From Bacillus methanolicus MGA3 (lineage in GTDB: Bacteria > Bacillota > Bacilli > Bacillales > Cytobacillaceae), in NCBI RefSeq assembly GCF_000724485.1, contig NZ_CP007739.1:480843-544842 (forward strand): DNA of 64,000 nt. The letters run 5' to 3'. Below, in pieces: positions 27,005 to 36,173 of this stretch. Under the pieces are notes generated by a model. It searched no databases and had not been told where the DNA came from. It was given only the letters and a program-made list of their open reading frames with translations. Each line of letters opens with the position of its first letter. Positions within the stretch are counted from its first letter, which is position 1. Both the position numbers and the translations under genes were made by a program.

Positions 27005-27565
27005 TTATTTGTACACTATTACTTTTACAGTTTTGACACCCCATTGGATAGCTTTTGAATGTGAAGGCATGAATACATCAATTCTATTGCCTCTGATTCT
27101 TCCTCCTTTATCAGCTGCAATCGCATAGCCGTAACCTTCCACATAAACCTTTGAACCTAGTGGAATTATTTTTGGATCAACGGCAACTACTTTTATCGAA
27201 GAATTTTTCTTTAAATTTAAGCCTGTAGCCGTTATTCCGTTGCAGCCTTTGCAAGTTGCTGTATAAGCAGACGCTTTAACAGTGATTGTTTTATACACTG
27301 CTGTTTTAGCTGATGCGACTTTTGCGGTAGTTCTAGCGGCAGCATTCGCTGTTCCTGAAATTTTTAAAATCTGCTTTGGCTTGATTACATCGCTCTTAAG
27401 ATGATTCCAGCTTTTTAACTGGCTGACAGTCACTTTATATTTTTTAGCTATGTCCCAAAGAGTGTCACCGTTTTTTACTTGATATGTACCTGCTGCCGAA
27501 GCTACTCCTGAAAATCCAAAAACTAGAAAGATTGATGAAGTAATATATAATAGTAGTTTCTTCAA
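27005..27565 (-). CDS. Exported LysM/3D-domain cell wall protein (YocH-like)
   Basis: 186 residues: a signal peptide (LLLYITSSIFLVFGFSGVASA), one LysM domain (about 28-70, YQVKNGDTLWDIAKKYKV), a threonine/alanine linker, and a C-terminal 3D domain with the three catalytic aspartates in VVAVDPKIIPLG, AIAADKGG and NRIDVFM. It is built like B. subtilis YocH, a peptidoglycan hydrolase controlled by WalR in that species. A CTATGTTT/AAACATAG inverted repeat lies just upstream (27590-27613). Confidence 0.88.
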   Translation of the reverse strand: MKKLLLYITSSIFLVFGFSGVASAAGTYQVKNGDTLWDIAKKYKVTVSQLKSWNHLKSDVIKPKQILKISGTANAAARTTAKVASAKTAVYKTITVKASAYTATCKGCNGITATGLNLKKNSSIKVVAVDPKIIPLGSKVYVEGYGYAIAADKGGRIRGNRIDVFMPSHSKAIQWGVKTVKVIVYK

Positions 27566-27809
27566 CTTACTAAAACCCCTTTGTTAAATCTATGTTTTTT
27601 TTCGTAAACATAGAATAACAAGAAAATATAACAGTAATGTTTCAATGAATTACTAATTATGTTACAAAATGAAGACATCGGTTTATCATTGTAATTAGAG
27701 GAAGTAGCTTACATACAAAACTTGATTTATTTTGAATTGAGAATTTTTGAAGATAAACTATTTGACATCTAAATTAATAAAACATATAATCACAAATGTA
27801 GCTAGCAAA

Positions 27810-27842
27810 TGTTAGCGCTTTAATAATATTAAATCGCTTTCA
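27810..27842 (+). promoter_or_regulatory. Two tandem cre-like sites forming a large palindrome
   Basis: TGTTAGCGCTTTAA (27810-27823) and TTAAATCGCTTTCA (27829-27842) each differ slightly from the CcpA cre consensus. Together they form a near-perfect 25-base palindrome (27814-27838, AGCG...CGCT around TTTAATA/TATTAAA) flanked by direct GCTAGCAAA repeats. It lies about 155 bases before the acylating aldehyde dehydrogenase gene and may bind CcpA or another repressor. Confidence 0.45.
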
Positions 27843-27997
27843 AGGCTAGCAAACTATAATGAGTGTGGTATCTAAACTGATTCATCCTTTGTTAAATTAA
27901 AAGTCTTCCGACCGTCGTCATGGCGAAATCGTTCTATTAGTCACTGAAGCCCGTGTAAACAAAAATTTAACTAATATCAACAGAGAGGTGCTTAAAC

Positions 27998-29395
27998 GTG
28001 TTACGAGATAAAGATTTGCAATCTATCCAGGAAGTAAGAAACTATCTTGAAGAAGCAAAATCAGCGCAAGAAATCGTTGCAAAAATGACACAAGAAGAGA
28101 TTGACAAAATCGTTGAAAGCATGTCGAATGCGGGAAGAGAAGCAGCAGAACGATTGGCTGCCATGGCAGTAGAAGAAACAGGTTTTGGTAACGTTCCTGA
28201 TAAAATTACAAAAAATTTGTTTGCTTCAGTTGATGTTTACAACTCTATCAAAGATGTGAAAACAGTCGGAATTATTAATCGGGATGAAGAAAATAAAATT
28301 TGGGAAGTGGCTCAACCTGTAGGGATCGTTGCAGGAATCGTGCCATCTACAAACCCAACTTCAACAATTATTTTTAAATCATTAATTGCAGTTAAAGCTG
28401 GAAATGCAATTGTATTCAGCCCGCATCCAGGTGCTGCAAAAAGTTCACTAGAAGCTGCAAAACTCATGCAAGAAGCAGCTGAGCGCGCAGGAGCTCCTAA
28501 AGGTTTAATTTCTTGCATCACTCAACCAACATTAGCTGCAACAAATGAGCTTATGAAACATAAATTAACAGGCGTAATTCTTGCAACTGGCGGTCCTGGT
28601 ATGGTGAAAGCGGCATACAGCTCTGGAAAACCAGCATACGGCGTAGGACCTGGCAACGTACCTGTCTACATTCATGAAAGTGCAGACATTGCAAAAGCTA
28701 TTGAACTAATCATTGAAAGTAAGACTTTTGACTACGGAACAATTTGCGCTTCCGAACAAGCTCTTTTAGTTGATGAATCTATTAAAGAAAAAGTTGTTGC
28801 CGAATTAAAACAACAAGGTGCTTACTTCTTAAATGAAGATGAGAAACGTAAAGTTGAATCCGTCATCATGGTAAACGGTGCATTAAACGCTAAAATCGTT
28901 GGTAAAACTCCACAAGTGATTGCGGAAATGGCTGGAATTGAGGTTCCGTCTGACGTAAGAGTTCTTGTTGCGGAAGAAACAGGAGTGGGTAAAGAATATC
29001 CATTCTCAATCGAAAAATTATCTCCAACTCTAGCATTCTATACAGTGAAAGGTATGGAAGAAGCAAGCGCTCTTGCTCAAGAAATGCTTGAAAAAGGCGG
29101 TCTAGGCCACACAGTTGGAATTCACGCCCAAGACGAAAAAGTAATTGAAGCGTACACAATCAATAAACCTGCTGGACGTATTATTGTAAATGCTGGTACA
29201 ACATTTGGTGGAATTGGTGCAACTGTGAATGTAAAACCATCCTTGACTCTTGGATGCGGTGCTATGGGTAACAACGTTACATCTGACAATGTTACAGTAA
29301 CACATTTATTCAACATTAAACGTGTTGCATTTGGCGTCCGCGAAATGCCAAAAAAAGATGAAAGCGCTCAAAAAGAACCAGCTCTAACAAAATAA
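27998..29395 (+). CDS. CoA-acylating aldehyde dehydrogenase, copy 1
   Basis: 465 residues related to the N-terminal domain of AdhE and to EutE/SauS. The NAD and substrate blocks [20 protein letters not shown] and [18 protein letters not shown], the catalytic cysteine in [17 protein letters not shown], and C-terminal [14 protein letters not shown] are all present. It interconverts an aldehyde with its acyl-CoA using NAD and CoA. Acetaldehyde is the default assumption, sulfoacetaldehyde cannot be excluded. No alcohol dehydrogenase domain follows. GTG start with AGAGAGGTG; a strong terminator follows. A close paralogue lies 450 bases downstream. Confidence 0.87.
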   Translation: MLRDKDLQSIQEVRNYLEEAKSAQEIVAKMTQEEIDKIVESMSNAGREAAERLAAMAVEETGFGNVPDKITKNLFASVDVYNSIKDVKTVGIINRDEENKIWEVAQPVGIVAGIVPSTNPTSTIIFKSLIAVKAGNAIVFSPHPGAAKSSLEAAKLMQEAAERAGAPKGLISCITQPTLAATNELMKHKLTGVILATGGPGMVKAAYSSGKPAYGVGPGNVPVYIHESADIAKAIELIIESKTFDYGTICASEQALLVDESIKEKVVAELKQQGAYFLNEDEKRKVESVIMVNGALNAKIVGKTPQVIAEMAGIEVPSDVRVLVAEETGVGKEYPFSIEKLSPTLAFYTVKGMEEASALAQEMLEKGGLGHTVGIHAQDEKVIEAYTINKPAGRIIVNAGTTFGGIGATVNVKPSLTLGCGAMGNNVTSDNVTVTHLFNIKRVAFGVREMPKKDESAQKEPALTK

Positions 29396-29417
29396 GAAAG
29401 CAAAAAACAATAATTGT

Positions 29418-29456
29418 ACCACAAACCCGGTGTTAAATCGGGTTTGTGGTTTTTTA
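29418..29456 (+). terminator. Terminator between the two aldehyde dehydrogenase genes
   Basis: ACCACAAACCCG and CGGGTTTGTGGT pair over 12 bp, followed by TTTTTT. The two paralogues are therefore separate units. Confidence 0.88.
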
Positions 29457-29843
29457 TTTATGTCGGTCTAACCCCTCAATACACATAGTGCGAGAGTCCC
29501 TCAACGAATTAATGTTTTAAAGTGGTGCAGGCTTAACTACCTCATGACCTGTAAATGCCGCGATATTTTCTCTCCATCAGATTTATTCATTATATTTTCT
29601 CCTTATCATAAAGATTTATGAACGCAAATCGGACATTTTTGCAATTTTTTGGGAGAATATGCATTTCAGAAAAAGTGGATAACGGCTTTATCGAGTGGTT
29701 ACGTTAAACATGTGGGAGGGTGATCTTAATTAACAGATCCTTCCCACTCAGTTAGCTGATGAATCGTTTATTAATAATGATAAAGATTTATCAGCAAAAA
29801 TGACTGAATAGATAAGAATTAAGCATACAGAAAAAAGTGAGAG
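29457..29843. other. Non-coding gap before copy 2
   Basis: No intact gene. It contains a stem GTGGGAGG/CCTTCCCAC (29712-29747), a short minus-strand start with a good ribosome-binding site encoding MNKSDGEKISRHLQVMR (about 29540-29600, then stop), and an open C-terminal-like stretch ADESFINNDKDLSAKMTE on the plus strand ending near 29811. These look like relics of lost genes. Confidence 0.35.
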
Positions 29844-29855
29844 GTGGCGTTCATT

Positions 29856-31253
29856 TTGATAAGGGATAAAGATTTGCAATCCATTCAGGAAGTAAGAGAC
29901 TACCTTGAACAAGCTAAATCAGCCCAAGATATCGTCGGAAAGATGTCACAAAGCGAGATCGACCAAATTGTTGAGAGCATGGCGAATGCGGGAAGAGACG
30001 AAGCGGAACGATTGGCGACAATGGCAGTAGAAGAGACGGGTTTTGGTAAAGTGGCTGATAAAGTTGTGAAAAATCTGTTCGCCGCTAATGATGTATACAA
30101 CGCAATTAAAGATATGAAAACCGTAGGGATCATAAATCGGGACGAACAAAATCGTGTTTGGGAAATCGCTCAACCTGTAGGAATCGTCGCGGGAATCGTC
30201 CCATCAACAAATCCCACTTCGACAGCTATTTTTAAATCGTTGATCGCAGTCAAAGGAAGAAATGCAATCATTTTTAGCCCTCACCCGTCGGCTGCAAAAT
30301 GCACGGCTGAAGCGGTTAAAATCATGCAAGAAGCAGCTGAGCGTGCGGGGGCTCCAAAAGGGCTAATCTCTTGTATTACACAGCCGACATTGCCTGCAAC
30401 GAATGAGTTAATGAAACATAAATTTACAAAAGTAATTCTTGCCACTGGTGGCAGCGCGATGGTGTTAGCGGCATATAGTTCCGGGAAACCAGCATACGGC
30501 GTAGGTCCAGGAAACGTACCATCATATATTCATGAAAGTGCGGATTTAGAAAAAGCCGCTAGACTTATCGTAGAAAGCAAAAATTTTGATTATGGAACGA
30601 TTTGTGCTTCCGAACAAGCTCTTGTCGTTGATCAATCCATTAAAGAAAAGTTCATTTTCGAGTTAAAGAAGCAAGGTGCTTACTTTTTGGATGAGAATGA
30701 AAAACAAAAGGTAGTTTCTGTTATCATGGTAAACGGAAGGCTCAACGCCAATCAGGTAGGAAGATCTCCTCAGAAGATTGGGGAAATAGCCGGTATAGAG
30801 GTTCCTTCCGACGCGAAGGTGCTCGTAGCAGAAGAGACGAATGTGGGCAAAGAATATCCAGTTTCCATTGAAAAATTGTCCCCGGTTCTTGCATTTTATA
30901 CGGTGAAGGATAAGGAAGAAGCAAGTGGTCTTTGCGGACAAATACTCGCATTTGGCGGATTGGGCCATACATTAGGTATTCACTGTAATGACGATAAGGT
31001 AGTAGAAGAATTTACCTTAGATAAACCGGTTTCACGTATTGTTGTAAATGGGGGTACGACGTTTGGAGGAATAGGCGCCACTACGGCAATATTCCCATCT
31101 TTAACACTGGGATGCGGCGCGATTGGTAATAACATTTCGTCTGATAATATTGGGGCAAAACATATGATCAATATTAAACGTGTGGCGTATGCGATCCGCG
31201 AGATGCCAAAACAGGACGAAGTTTCGCAAAAAGAACATGCACTAACGAAATAA
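29856..31253 (+). CDS. CoA-acylating aldehyde dehydrogenase, copy 2
   Basis: 465 residues from a TTG at 29856, chosen over a GTG at 29844 because GAGAGGTGG is then correctly spaced and the length and N-terminus match copy 1. Motifs are conserved: [34 protein letters not shown], catalytic cysteine in [17 protein letters not shown]. Most residues are identical to copy 1 across the whole length, showing tandem duplication, but third codon positions differ widely, so the duplication is old. Differences cluster in the C-terminal part (for example [20 protein letters not shown]), which may mean different substrate ranges. Confidence 0.87.
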   Translation: MIRDKDLQSIQEVRDYLEQAKSAQDIVGKMSQSEIDQIVESMANAGRDEAERLATMAVEETGFGKVADKVVKNLFAANDVYNAIKDMKTVGIINRDEQNRVWEIAQPVGIVAGIVPSTNPTSTAIFKSLIAVKGRNAIIFSPHPSAAKCTAEAVKIMQEAAERAGAPKGLISCITQPTLPATNELMKHKFTKVILATGGSAMVLAAYSSGKPAYGVGPGNVPSYIHESADLEKAARLIVESKNFDYGTICASEQALVVDQSIKEKFIFELKKQGAYFLDENEKQKVVSVIMVNGRLNANQVGRSPQKIGEIAGIEVPSDAKVLVAEETNVGKEYPVSIEKLSPVLAFYTVKDKEEASGLCGQILAFGGLGHTLGIHCNDDKVVEEFTLDKPVSRIVVNGGTTFGGIGATTAIFPSLTLGCGAIGNNISSDNIGAKHMINIKRVAYAIREMPKQDEVSQKEHALTK

Positions 31254-31275
31254 AAAAAAGGACCGTAATAATTAA

Positions 31276-31328
31276 TGAGGTTGACCCGTAGGTTTCTGGC
31301 TCTTCGTTTGGGTCAGCCTCATTTTTTG
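31276..31328 (+). terminator. Terminator after aldehyde dehydrogenase copy 2
   Basis: GAGGTTGACCC and GGGTCAGCCTC pair with one mismatch, followed by ATTTTTT. Confidence 0.75.
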
Positions 31329-31403
31329 ACCTATTCAAAATGCTTGGTTTCGGTACGTCGTTGGAGTAAGTAGTTGGAGATTAGTCTCCTTCATATTCGA
31401 TTC

Positions 31404-31742
31404 TTAACGGCAGCCTAATTGCCGAAATGCTTCCTCACTCATTCGCTCCGGTGTCCAAGGCGGATTCTACGTGATTTGTACATCGACATCTTTAATCCCC
31501 TCAACGTCTGCCAGCGCCCGTTTCACAAACGTCACTTTCCAGTATTTTTTATCGAGCTGTACTGTTTCGTAGGTAAATCCTTTTCCCTTCATAACCGCAA
31601 AGAGGGGTACGGGTTTAAACGGAGCATGTAAAATAAATGTATCCCCCGCTTCGAGCGGATGAATAGCATTCATAATTTTTTGGAAAGGCTCGATCTTCTT
31701 TTGTAAATCTTCGCGAACATCTAATTCGATAATTTTTCCCAT
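31404..31742 (-). pseudogene. DUF2249 domain joined to the tail of a DUF59-type protein, with in-frame stop
   Basis: From the ATG at 31742 the minus strand encodes a DUF2249 domain (ELDVREDLQKKIEPFQKIM, LHAPFKPVPLFAVMKGKGF, KKYWKVTFVK), then switches to ALADVEGIKDVDVQIT and a TAG. Beyond the TAG the same frame continues NPPWTPERMSEEAFRQLGCR, the classical end of DUF59/metal-sulfur cluster assembly proteins, where a tryptophan codon TGG normally stands at the TAG position. The gene thus appears to be a deletion chimera with a nonsense mutation. Its own product, if made, is a 91-residue DUF2249 protein. Confidence 0.65.
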
Positions 31743-31840
31743 TGTCCTCATCTCCTATTCCTTTTTATGATAGTGAATTTCAATCTTAATTGTTTTGATT
31801 TTTATTACAGATTACTAAAAAATCTCATTTTTTAACCGCT
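31708..31840. repeat. Duplicated ~130-bp segment, copy A
   Basis: Covers the first codons and upstream region of the DUF2249 gene and the end of the preceding minus-strand fragment. A second copy with about nine tenths identity is at 35320-35450; the shared stretch includes TCTTCGCGAACATCTAA, AGTGAATTTCAATCT and AATCTCATTTTTTAACCGCT. Confidence 0.8.
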
Positions 31841-32010
31841 TTGGAATGTCAGTTCTTAAGTTAGCATTTGGTGCTGCTAATGCCTGAACCCATGATCCAA
31901 GTTCTGTGACATCGATGATCGGAAAAGGTTTTTGTAACATAACGTTCACTTGAACATTTTTGATGAGCCGTGATACGCTCGACTTGTAAACGAAACCATG
32001 AATGCTTCTG
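31815..32010 (-). pseudogene. Unidentified C-terminal protein fragment
   Basis: An open minus-strand frame encodes VSRLIKNVQVNVMLQKPFPI, IDVTELGSWVQALAAPNANL and RTDIPKRLKNEIF before a stop at 31815-31817. It has no start with a ribosome-binding site. The final KRLKNEIF is shared with the fragment ending at 35425 because both lie in the duplicated segment, so this is a recombination joint. Family not recognised. Confidence 0.4.
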
Positions 32011-32039
32011 CAACAATAGGGTTATGTTAATTTTTTTGT

Positions 32040-32460
32040 AAAGTCCCTCGGTAATATGTCAAGTACCAAAATCAAAGGAACTGGAAATTCTAATCCGCAA
32101 AAGTTCTAAAAAAGGCAATACTTAAGAAAACTAGTAAAATTTATGTCCCCAGCGCGCTTGTTGATCAATCACCACCATGAGCTGCCAGGAAGCTGCCGCT
32201 TTTAGCAAGGGTTGCCAGAGGGAACAGTCTGCTGGTTAGAAGTTCAAACAAGAGCTGGGGAAACATACTTTCATAGTAGTCAAAGCTACAGGAGGGATGA
32301 GGATTTCCACAAATGATACTAAGACCATTATCTAGAGACATCACGAAAAGTCCGCCCCAAAAGACGAAATTTTTCAGATAGTGGGGGCTAGCCCACACTA
32401 TCTGAACGAATCTTATGAAGTTATCAAAGAACAAAAATCTAACTGGAAATTATCTTGAAA
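32040..32460. other. Unassigned block upstream of the metal transporter, with a 34-base palindrome
   Basis: A near-perfect inverted repeat spans 32373-32406 (TTCAGATAGTG ... CACTATCTGAA with GGGCTAGCCC in the centre). An 89-codon minus-strand ORF (32165-32434) crosses the block but has no convincing ribosome-binding site or family. The sequence does not match the cobalamin or NiCo riboswitch core motifs I know. It may be a transposon end or an undescribed leader. Confidence 0.4.
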
Positions 32461-32496
32461 GCGGATTCTAAAAATACTATACGAGGGGTGAATATT

Positions 32497-33552
32497 ATGC
32501 ACATGGCTGATGCCTTGATCTCACCAGCTGTTGGTGGAACTATGCTGGTAGTCACTGCTGGAGTTGCAGCTTATTCAATCAAAAAACTCCAGAATGAAAT
32601 GGATGAAAAGAAAATTCCTTTAATGGGAGTTATGGGGGCATTTGTTTTTGCAGCACAAATGATTAATTTTTCAATACCAGGTACTGGTTCAAGCGGACAC
32701 CTCGGAGGAGGAATGCTGCTTGCAATATTATTGGGCCCTTATGCGGGATTTTTGACGATGGCTTCGATTTTGTTGATACAGGCATTGTTCTTTGGTGACG
32801 GCGGATTGCTTACTTATGGCTGCAACGTATTTAATCTTGGTTTTTATACCTGCTTTATAGCATACCCTTTAATATATAAATGGTTTATACGTAAAGGGGT
32901 TACTTCCAAAAGGATTTTGGCAGGTTCAATGGCTTCAGCGCTGGTTGCTCTCCAATTGGGTGCTTTTAGCGTTGTCCTTGAGACTCTTTTATCAGGTAAG
33001 ACCGAATTGCCCTTTGGGAAATTCGTACTTCTGATGCAGCCGATACATCTTGCGATTGGGATAGTTGAAGGGCTGGTAACCGCAGCAATTGTTACTTTCG
33101 TATTGAGAGCCAGACCTGAAATTTTGGAAAAAGCAGCGAATGGGGAAGCCCTTGGCAATATATCTATGAAGAAAGTATTGACAGGTCTTTCAATCGCAGT
33201 AGTTATGGTTGGCGGTTTGCTTTCTTGGTTTGCTTCCGCAAATCCTGACGGCCTGGAATGGTCTATCGAAAAAATAGCAGGTACGACAGAACTGAAAGCT
33301 CCTGATGGCATTCATAAAATACTCTCAGAAATTCAAAGCAAAACAGCAATATTACCTGATTATAACTTTAAGACAAATGAAAGTGAAAATAAAGAAAAAA
33401 CAGCTGCACAAGCTGAAAATACGTGGCCTGCTGTTAGTGCCGGAACAAGTGTTTCGGGTATAGTAGGTGGAGCATTGACCCTTGCACTGGCCGTATTTAC
33501 AGGGTGGATAATCATTGTGGTTAAAAGGAAAAAGAGAAAAATTACCACTTAA
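32497..33552 (+). CDS. cbiM: ECF nickel/cobalt transporter S-component with C-terminal PDGLE domain
   Basis: 351 residues from the ATG at 32497, chosen because it gives the conserved metal-binding N-terminus MHMADAL (His2 coordinates Ni/Co) and follows GGGGTG. Seven or so helices with GSSGHLGGGMLLAILLGPYA and GDGGLLTYGCNVFNLG match CbiM/NikM. A C-terminal extension with ANPDGLEWSIEKIAGT and a final helix is the CbiN/NikN-like PDGLE module fused to M. It imports nickel or cobalt together with the next two genes. Confidence 0.87.
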   Translation: MHMADALISPAVGGTMLVVTAGVAAYSIKKLQNEMDEKKIPLMGVMGAFVFAAQMINFSIPGTGSSGHLGGGMLLAILLGPYAGFLTMASILLIQALFFGDGGLLTYGCNVFNLGFYTCFIAYPLIYKWFIRKGVTSKRILAGSMASALVALQLGAFSVVLETLLSGKTELPFGKFVLLMQPIHLAIGIVEGLVTAAIVTFVLRARPEILEKAANGEALGNISMKKVLTGLSIAVVMVGGLLSWFASANPDGLEWSIEKIAGTTELKAPDGIHKILSEIQSKTAILPDYNFKTNESENKEKTAAQAENTWPAVSAGTSVSGIVGGALTLALAVFTGWIIIVVKRKKRKITT

Positions 33553-33615
33553 TTGATTAATTATTTTTATGACGGTGTAAAAACTACCTTTAGTTTTTAA
33601 GAGGAATTGATTTAA

Positions 33616-34425
33616 ATGGCGAACATGATAAATTCATTATCTAATATGAGGCTTCTGGATGACCTGGCGCGGAAAGAGACCTTTATACACAGAATTCATC
33701 CATTAATTAAGCTCTTAACCACAGTCGTTTATTTGACTGTGGTTGTGTCATTTGAAAAGTATGAAATAAGCGGTCTTTTGCCTTTTATTTTTTTTCCTAT
33801 ACTAATTTTTGCCTTTGCAGAGATACCAGTTGCGCCAATTCTAAAAATGATATTGCTTATTGAGCCTTTAATCATCGGAATTGGAATATTAAATCCATTG
33901 TTTGATCATTATAAAGTGGTGGTTGGTGGAATTGCTGTTTCAAGAGGATGGGTTACTTTTTTATGCATTATTATAAAATGCAGTTTAACAGTGACAGCCA
34001 GCATTTTACTTATTGCAACCACAGGTATGGATCGATTGGCCGCAGCCTTGCGGATGCTCAAAATCCCTAAGATTTTTGTCTTACAGCTTTTATTAACATA
34101 CCGATATATATCGGTACTGATCGAAGAGGTTTCCAGGATGATGCGGGCGTATTCCCTTAGGGCACCGGGACAAAAGGGAATAAAGTGGAGTGTTTGGGGT
34201 TCTTTTGCCGGACAAATATTGCTAAGGACTTTTGAGAGAGCAGAGCGGGTATATCAGGCAATGAGTTTAAGAGGCTTTACAGGAGAGTATCATACCGGAG
34301 ATATTTCAAAATTAAGCTTTAAAGATCTTGCCTATTTTGCAGCATGGAGTCTGTTTTTTGTTATTGCAAAAATTTACAATATACCTGTATTGATAGGGTC
34401 ATTGTTTACAGGAGTGATTCGATAG
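33616..34425 (+). CDS. cbiQ: ECF transporter transmembrane T-component
   Basis: 269 residues, CbiQ family: an N-terminal IHPLIKLLTTVVYLTVVVSF, four to six helices, and the coupling motifs VSRMMRAYSLRAPG and RVYQAMSLRGF that contact the ATPase. The gene follows cbiM by 63 bases and ends directly at the start of cbiO. Confidence 0.87.
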   Translation: MANMINSLSNMRLLDDLARKETFIHRIHPLIKLLTTVVYLTVVVSFEKYEISGLLPFIFFPILIFAFAEIPVAPILKMILLIEPLIIGIGILNPLFDHYKVVVGGIAVSRGWVTFLCIIIKCSLTVTASILLIATTGMDRLAAALRMLKIPKIFVLQLLLTYRYISVLIEEVSRMMRAYSLRAPGQKGIKWSVWGSFAGQILLRTFERAERVYQAMSLRGFTGEYHTGDISKLSFKDLAYFAAWSLFFVIAKIYNIPVLIGSLFTGVIR

Positions 34426-35184
34426 ATGAGTCATCATAAAATTGAAGTAAGAAATTTGCATTTTTCGTATCCGGATGGACATGAAGCAATTAAAAATATG
34501 TCTTTTTCCATTTATCATGGTGAATCTGTGGGAATCATTGGTGCGAATGGTGCTGGGAAGTCTACGCTGCTGATGCTGTTGATGGGGGTTCTTTTTCCGG
34601 ATGGTGGAGAAGTACTGGTAGGAGATGTTAGTGCAACAAAAAAGACATTACCGATGATACGCCAGAGATTGGGCATGGTTTTTCAGGACCCTGACGATCA
34701 ATTGTTCATGACTACTGTTTATGATGACGTTGCCTTTGGACCACGAAATTATAAGCTGGAGGAGGAAGATGTGGATAGACGGGTGACGCAGGCATTGGAG
34801 ATGGTTGGAATACCTCATTTGAAAGACCGGGCACCCTATAAACTATCAGGTGGAGAAAAGCGGTCTGCCGCAATTGCATCCGTTTTATCAATGCAACCTG
34901 ATGTATTGATAATGGATGAGCCAACTTCAGGTCTGGACCCAAAATCAAGACGAAGAGTAATTGATTTGTTAAAAAGCTTTGAACATACAAAGATAATTAC
35001 CAGCCACGATTTGGACATGGTGTTTGAAACCTGTAAAAGAATTATTGTGATAAAGAAAGGTGAAATAGCTGCAGATGGAACTACAGAGGAGATTTTATCC
35101 AATGTGGAATTGCTAGATAGCTGTGGTTTGGAATTACCTCTTTCACTTCAGAATTGTCCTATCTGTGGAGCTTCAAAAGGATGA
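34426..35184 (+). CDS. cbiO: ECF transporter ATP-binding component
   Basis: 252 residues with Walker A GANGAGKST, Q-loop FQDPDDQLF, signature LSGGEKRSAAIA, Walker B VLIMDEPTSGLD and switch TSHDLDM, as in CbiO/NikO. The C-terminus carries an extra CPICG that could bind metal. Adjacent to cbiQ with no gap. With CbiM carrying the small subunit, the transporter set is complete. Confidence 0.9.
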   Translation: MSHHKIEVRNLHFSYPDGHEAIKNMSFSIYHGESVGIIGANGAGKSTLLMLLMGVLFPDGGEVLVGDVSATKKTLPMIRQRLGMVFQDPDDQLFMTTVYDDVAFGPRNYKLEEEDVDRRVTQALEMVGIPHLKDRAPYKLSGGEKRSAAIASVLSMQPDVLIMDEPTSGLDPKSRRRVIDLLKSFEHTKIITSHDLDMVFETCKRIIVIKKGEIAADGTTEEILSNVELLDSCGLELPLSLQNCPICGASKG

Positions 35185-35229
35185 TTCGGATATGGAAAGA
35201 AGTCTATTGAACTTCACCAGTTTTTAAAA

Positions 35230-35286
35230 AAGAGGTTGGCTCAAAAGGTCGATTCAGCGACCTTTTGAGCCAACCTCTTTTTTTGT
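35230..35286 (+). terminator. Terminator of the cbiMQO operon
   Basis: AGAGGTTGGCTCAAAAGGTC and GACCTTTTGAGCCAACCTCT form a perfect 20-bp stem with TTTTTTTG after it. Confidence 0.92.
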
Positions 35287-35319
35287 TCCATAAATAGAGT
35301 ATTTTTTCAAGAAAAGCGG

Positions 35320-35450
35320 TCTTCGCGAACATCTAACTCAATAATTTTTCCCATGTCCTCATCTTCTTTTCCTTTTTATATAGTGAATTTCAATCTCAAT
35401 TGTTGTGATTTTTATCATAGATTACTAAAAAATCTCATTTTTTAACCGCT
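35320..35450. repeat. Duplicated ~130-bp segment, copy B
   Basis: Second copy of the segment at 31708-31840. Here the DUF2249 start (minus strand ATG at about 35353, MGKIIELDVRED) runs out after 15 codons into unrelated DNA, so only the leader and first codons were duplicated or retained. Confidence 0.8.
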
Positions 35451-35545
35451 CTTTATCAATTAAGATAAATCCTTCATCGTCCAGTTCGATAAGACCAAAA
35501 TGGGCTGACCAAAAGAAAGATTTGTTTGTCGCATTTCGAACAAAA
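35428..35545 (-). pseudogene. C-terminal fragment, possibly of a helix-turn-helix regulator
   Basis: The minus-strand frame reads FVRNATNKSFFWSAHFGLIE, LDDEGFILIDKERLKNEIF and stop. The pattern GLIELDDEGFILID resembles the last wing of a Crp/Fnr-type winged helix, but it is too short to be sure. No promoter-proximal start exists because the upstream DNA is the divergent Fnr-controlled promoter region. Confidence 0.3.
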
Positions 35546-35606
35546 TCCAACGAACTCTTCCAATTTTCATCTTCCTTTCGAGTGTGTTGAGAATTTTCAC
35601 GATGCG

Positions 35607-35624
35607 TTGTGATGTATATCACTA
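35607..35624 (+). promoter_or_regulatory. Fnr box upstream of the DUF2249 gene
   Basis: TTGTGATGTATATCACTA, one mismatch from TGTGA-N6-TCACA. Centre at 35615.5; a -10 like TATGAT lies at 35645-35650, predicting a start near 35657, so the box is at about -41.5. Confidence 0.75.
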
Positions 35625-35691
35625 TAACATTTAAGCAAGGATTGTATGATGTAAATATAGTAAATATTTTAATTTAAAGGAGGTTTTTTTT

Positions 35692-35925
35692 GTGAGCCAA
35701 TTCGCAGCAAGAATTAATGCGCCAGATTATGAACCTCGTGATCGACATCCAGCAATTTTCCGCTTATTTGATAGTTTAAAACCGGGAGAAATAATGGAAC
35801 TAACAAATGACCATGACCCACGTCCACTTCATTATCAATTTATGATGGAACGTGAAAATCAATTTACATGGGAGTATTTAGAAGAAGGTCCAGAAATCTG
35901 GAGAGTGGCTATTGGGAAAAAATGA
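35692..35925 (+). CDS. DUF2249 domain protein
   Basis: 77 residues from a GTG after AAAGGAGG. The motif block PRDRHPAIFRLFDSLKPGE, ITLND-like MELTNDHDPRPLHYQFMMER and WEYLEEGPEIWRVAIGK define the DUF2249 family, whose members often neighbour nitrate/nitric oxide metabolism and iron-sulfur repair genes. A predicted Fnr box is upstream and a terminator follows. Function is not established; an anaerobic or nitrosative-stress role is inferred from context. Confidence 0.8.
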   Translation: MSQFAARINAPDYEPRDRHPAIFRLFDSLKPGEIMELTNDHDPRPLHYQFMMERENQFTWEYLEEGPEIWRVAIGKK

Positions 35926-35935
35926 TAAGGATGGA

Positions 35936-35969
35936 GAGATTCCTGCTTAATAGGTGGGAATCTTTTTTG
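35936..35969 (+). terminator. Terminator after the DUF2249 gene
   Basis: AGATTCC/GGAATCT arms followed by TTTTTTG. Confidence 0.7.
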
Positions 35970-36173
35970 TTTTGTTTACTGCTGCAATGAAACAAAAATG
36001 ATGAATTCGAAGATCAACAGAAGTAACATATTGATCGGTAATTGAAAGACGATGACAGGATATATGTTGGTTGTTACTGGGGACGATTGTCGAGTTGTTT
36101 GTTTTTGGAAGATAAAATTGTTTTTCGAAATATAAATAAGGACAGATATGACAATTTAATGAAATGATAGATA

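Noticed and set aside
27566-27700. WalR box upstream of the YocH-like gene
   Set aside because: Only a poor match to TGTWAH-N5-TGTWAH with at least two mismatches in the second half.
27900-27997. Open frame leading into the first acylating aldehyde dehydrogenase gene (HGEIVLLVTEARVNKNL)
   Set aside because: It overlaps the ribosome-binding site and start of the dehydrogenase, has no own start, and no family was recognised.
26020-31253. A sulfonate (sulfoacetaldehyde) degradation pathway linking TauE and the acylating aldehyde dehydrogenases
   Set aside because: They are separated by terminators and a convergent gene, and no other sulfonate genes are present.
32165-32434. 89-codon minus-strand ORF as a real gene
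   Set aside because: No ribosome-binding site, no recognised family, ends in an unassigned leader-like block; kept only as part of that block.
32040-32496. Cobalamin or NiCo riboswitch upstream of cbiM
   Set aside because: The conserved core motifs of these RNAs are not found.
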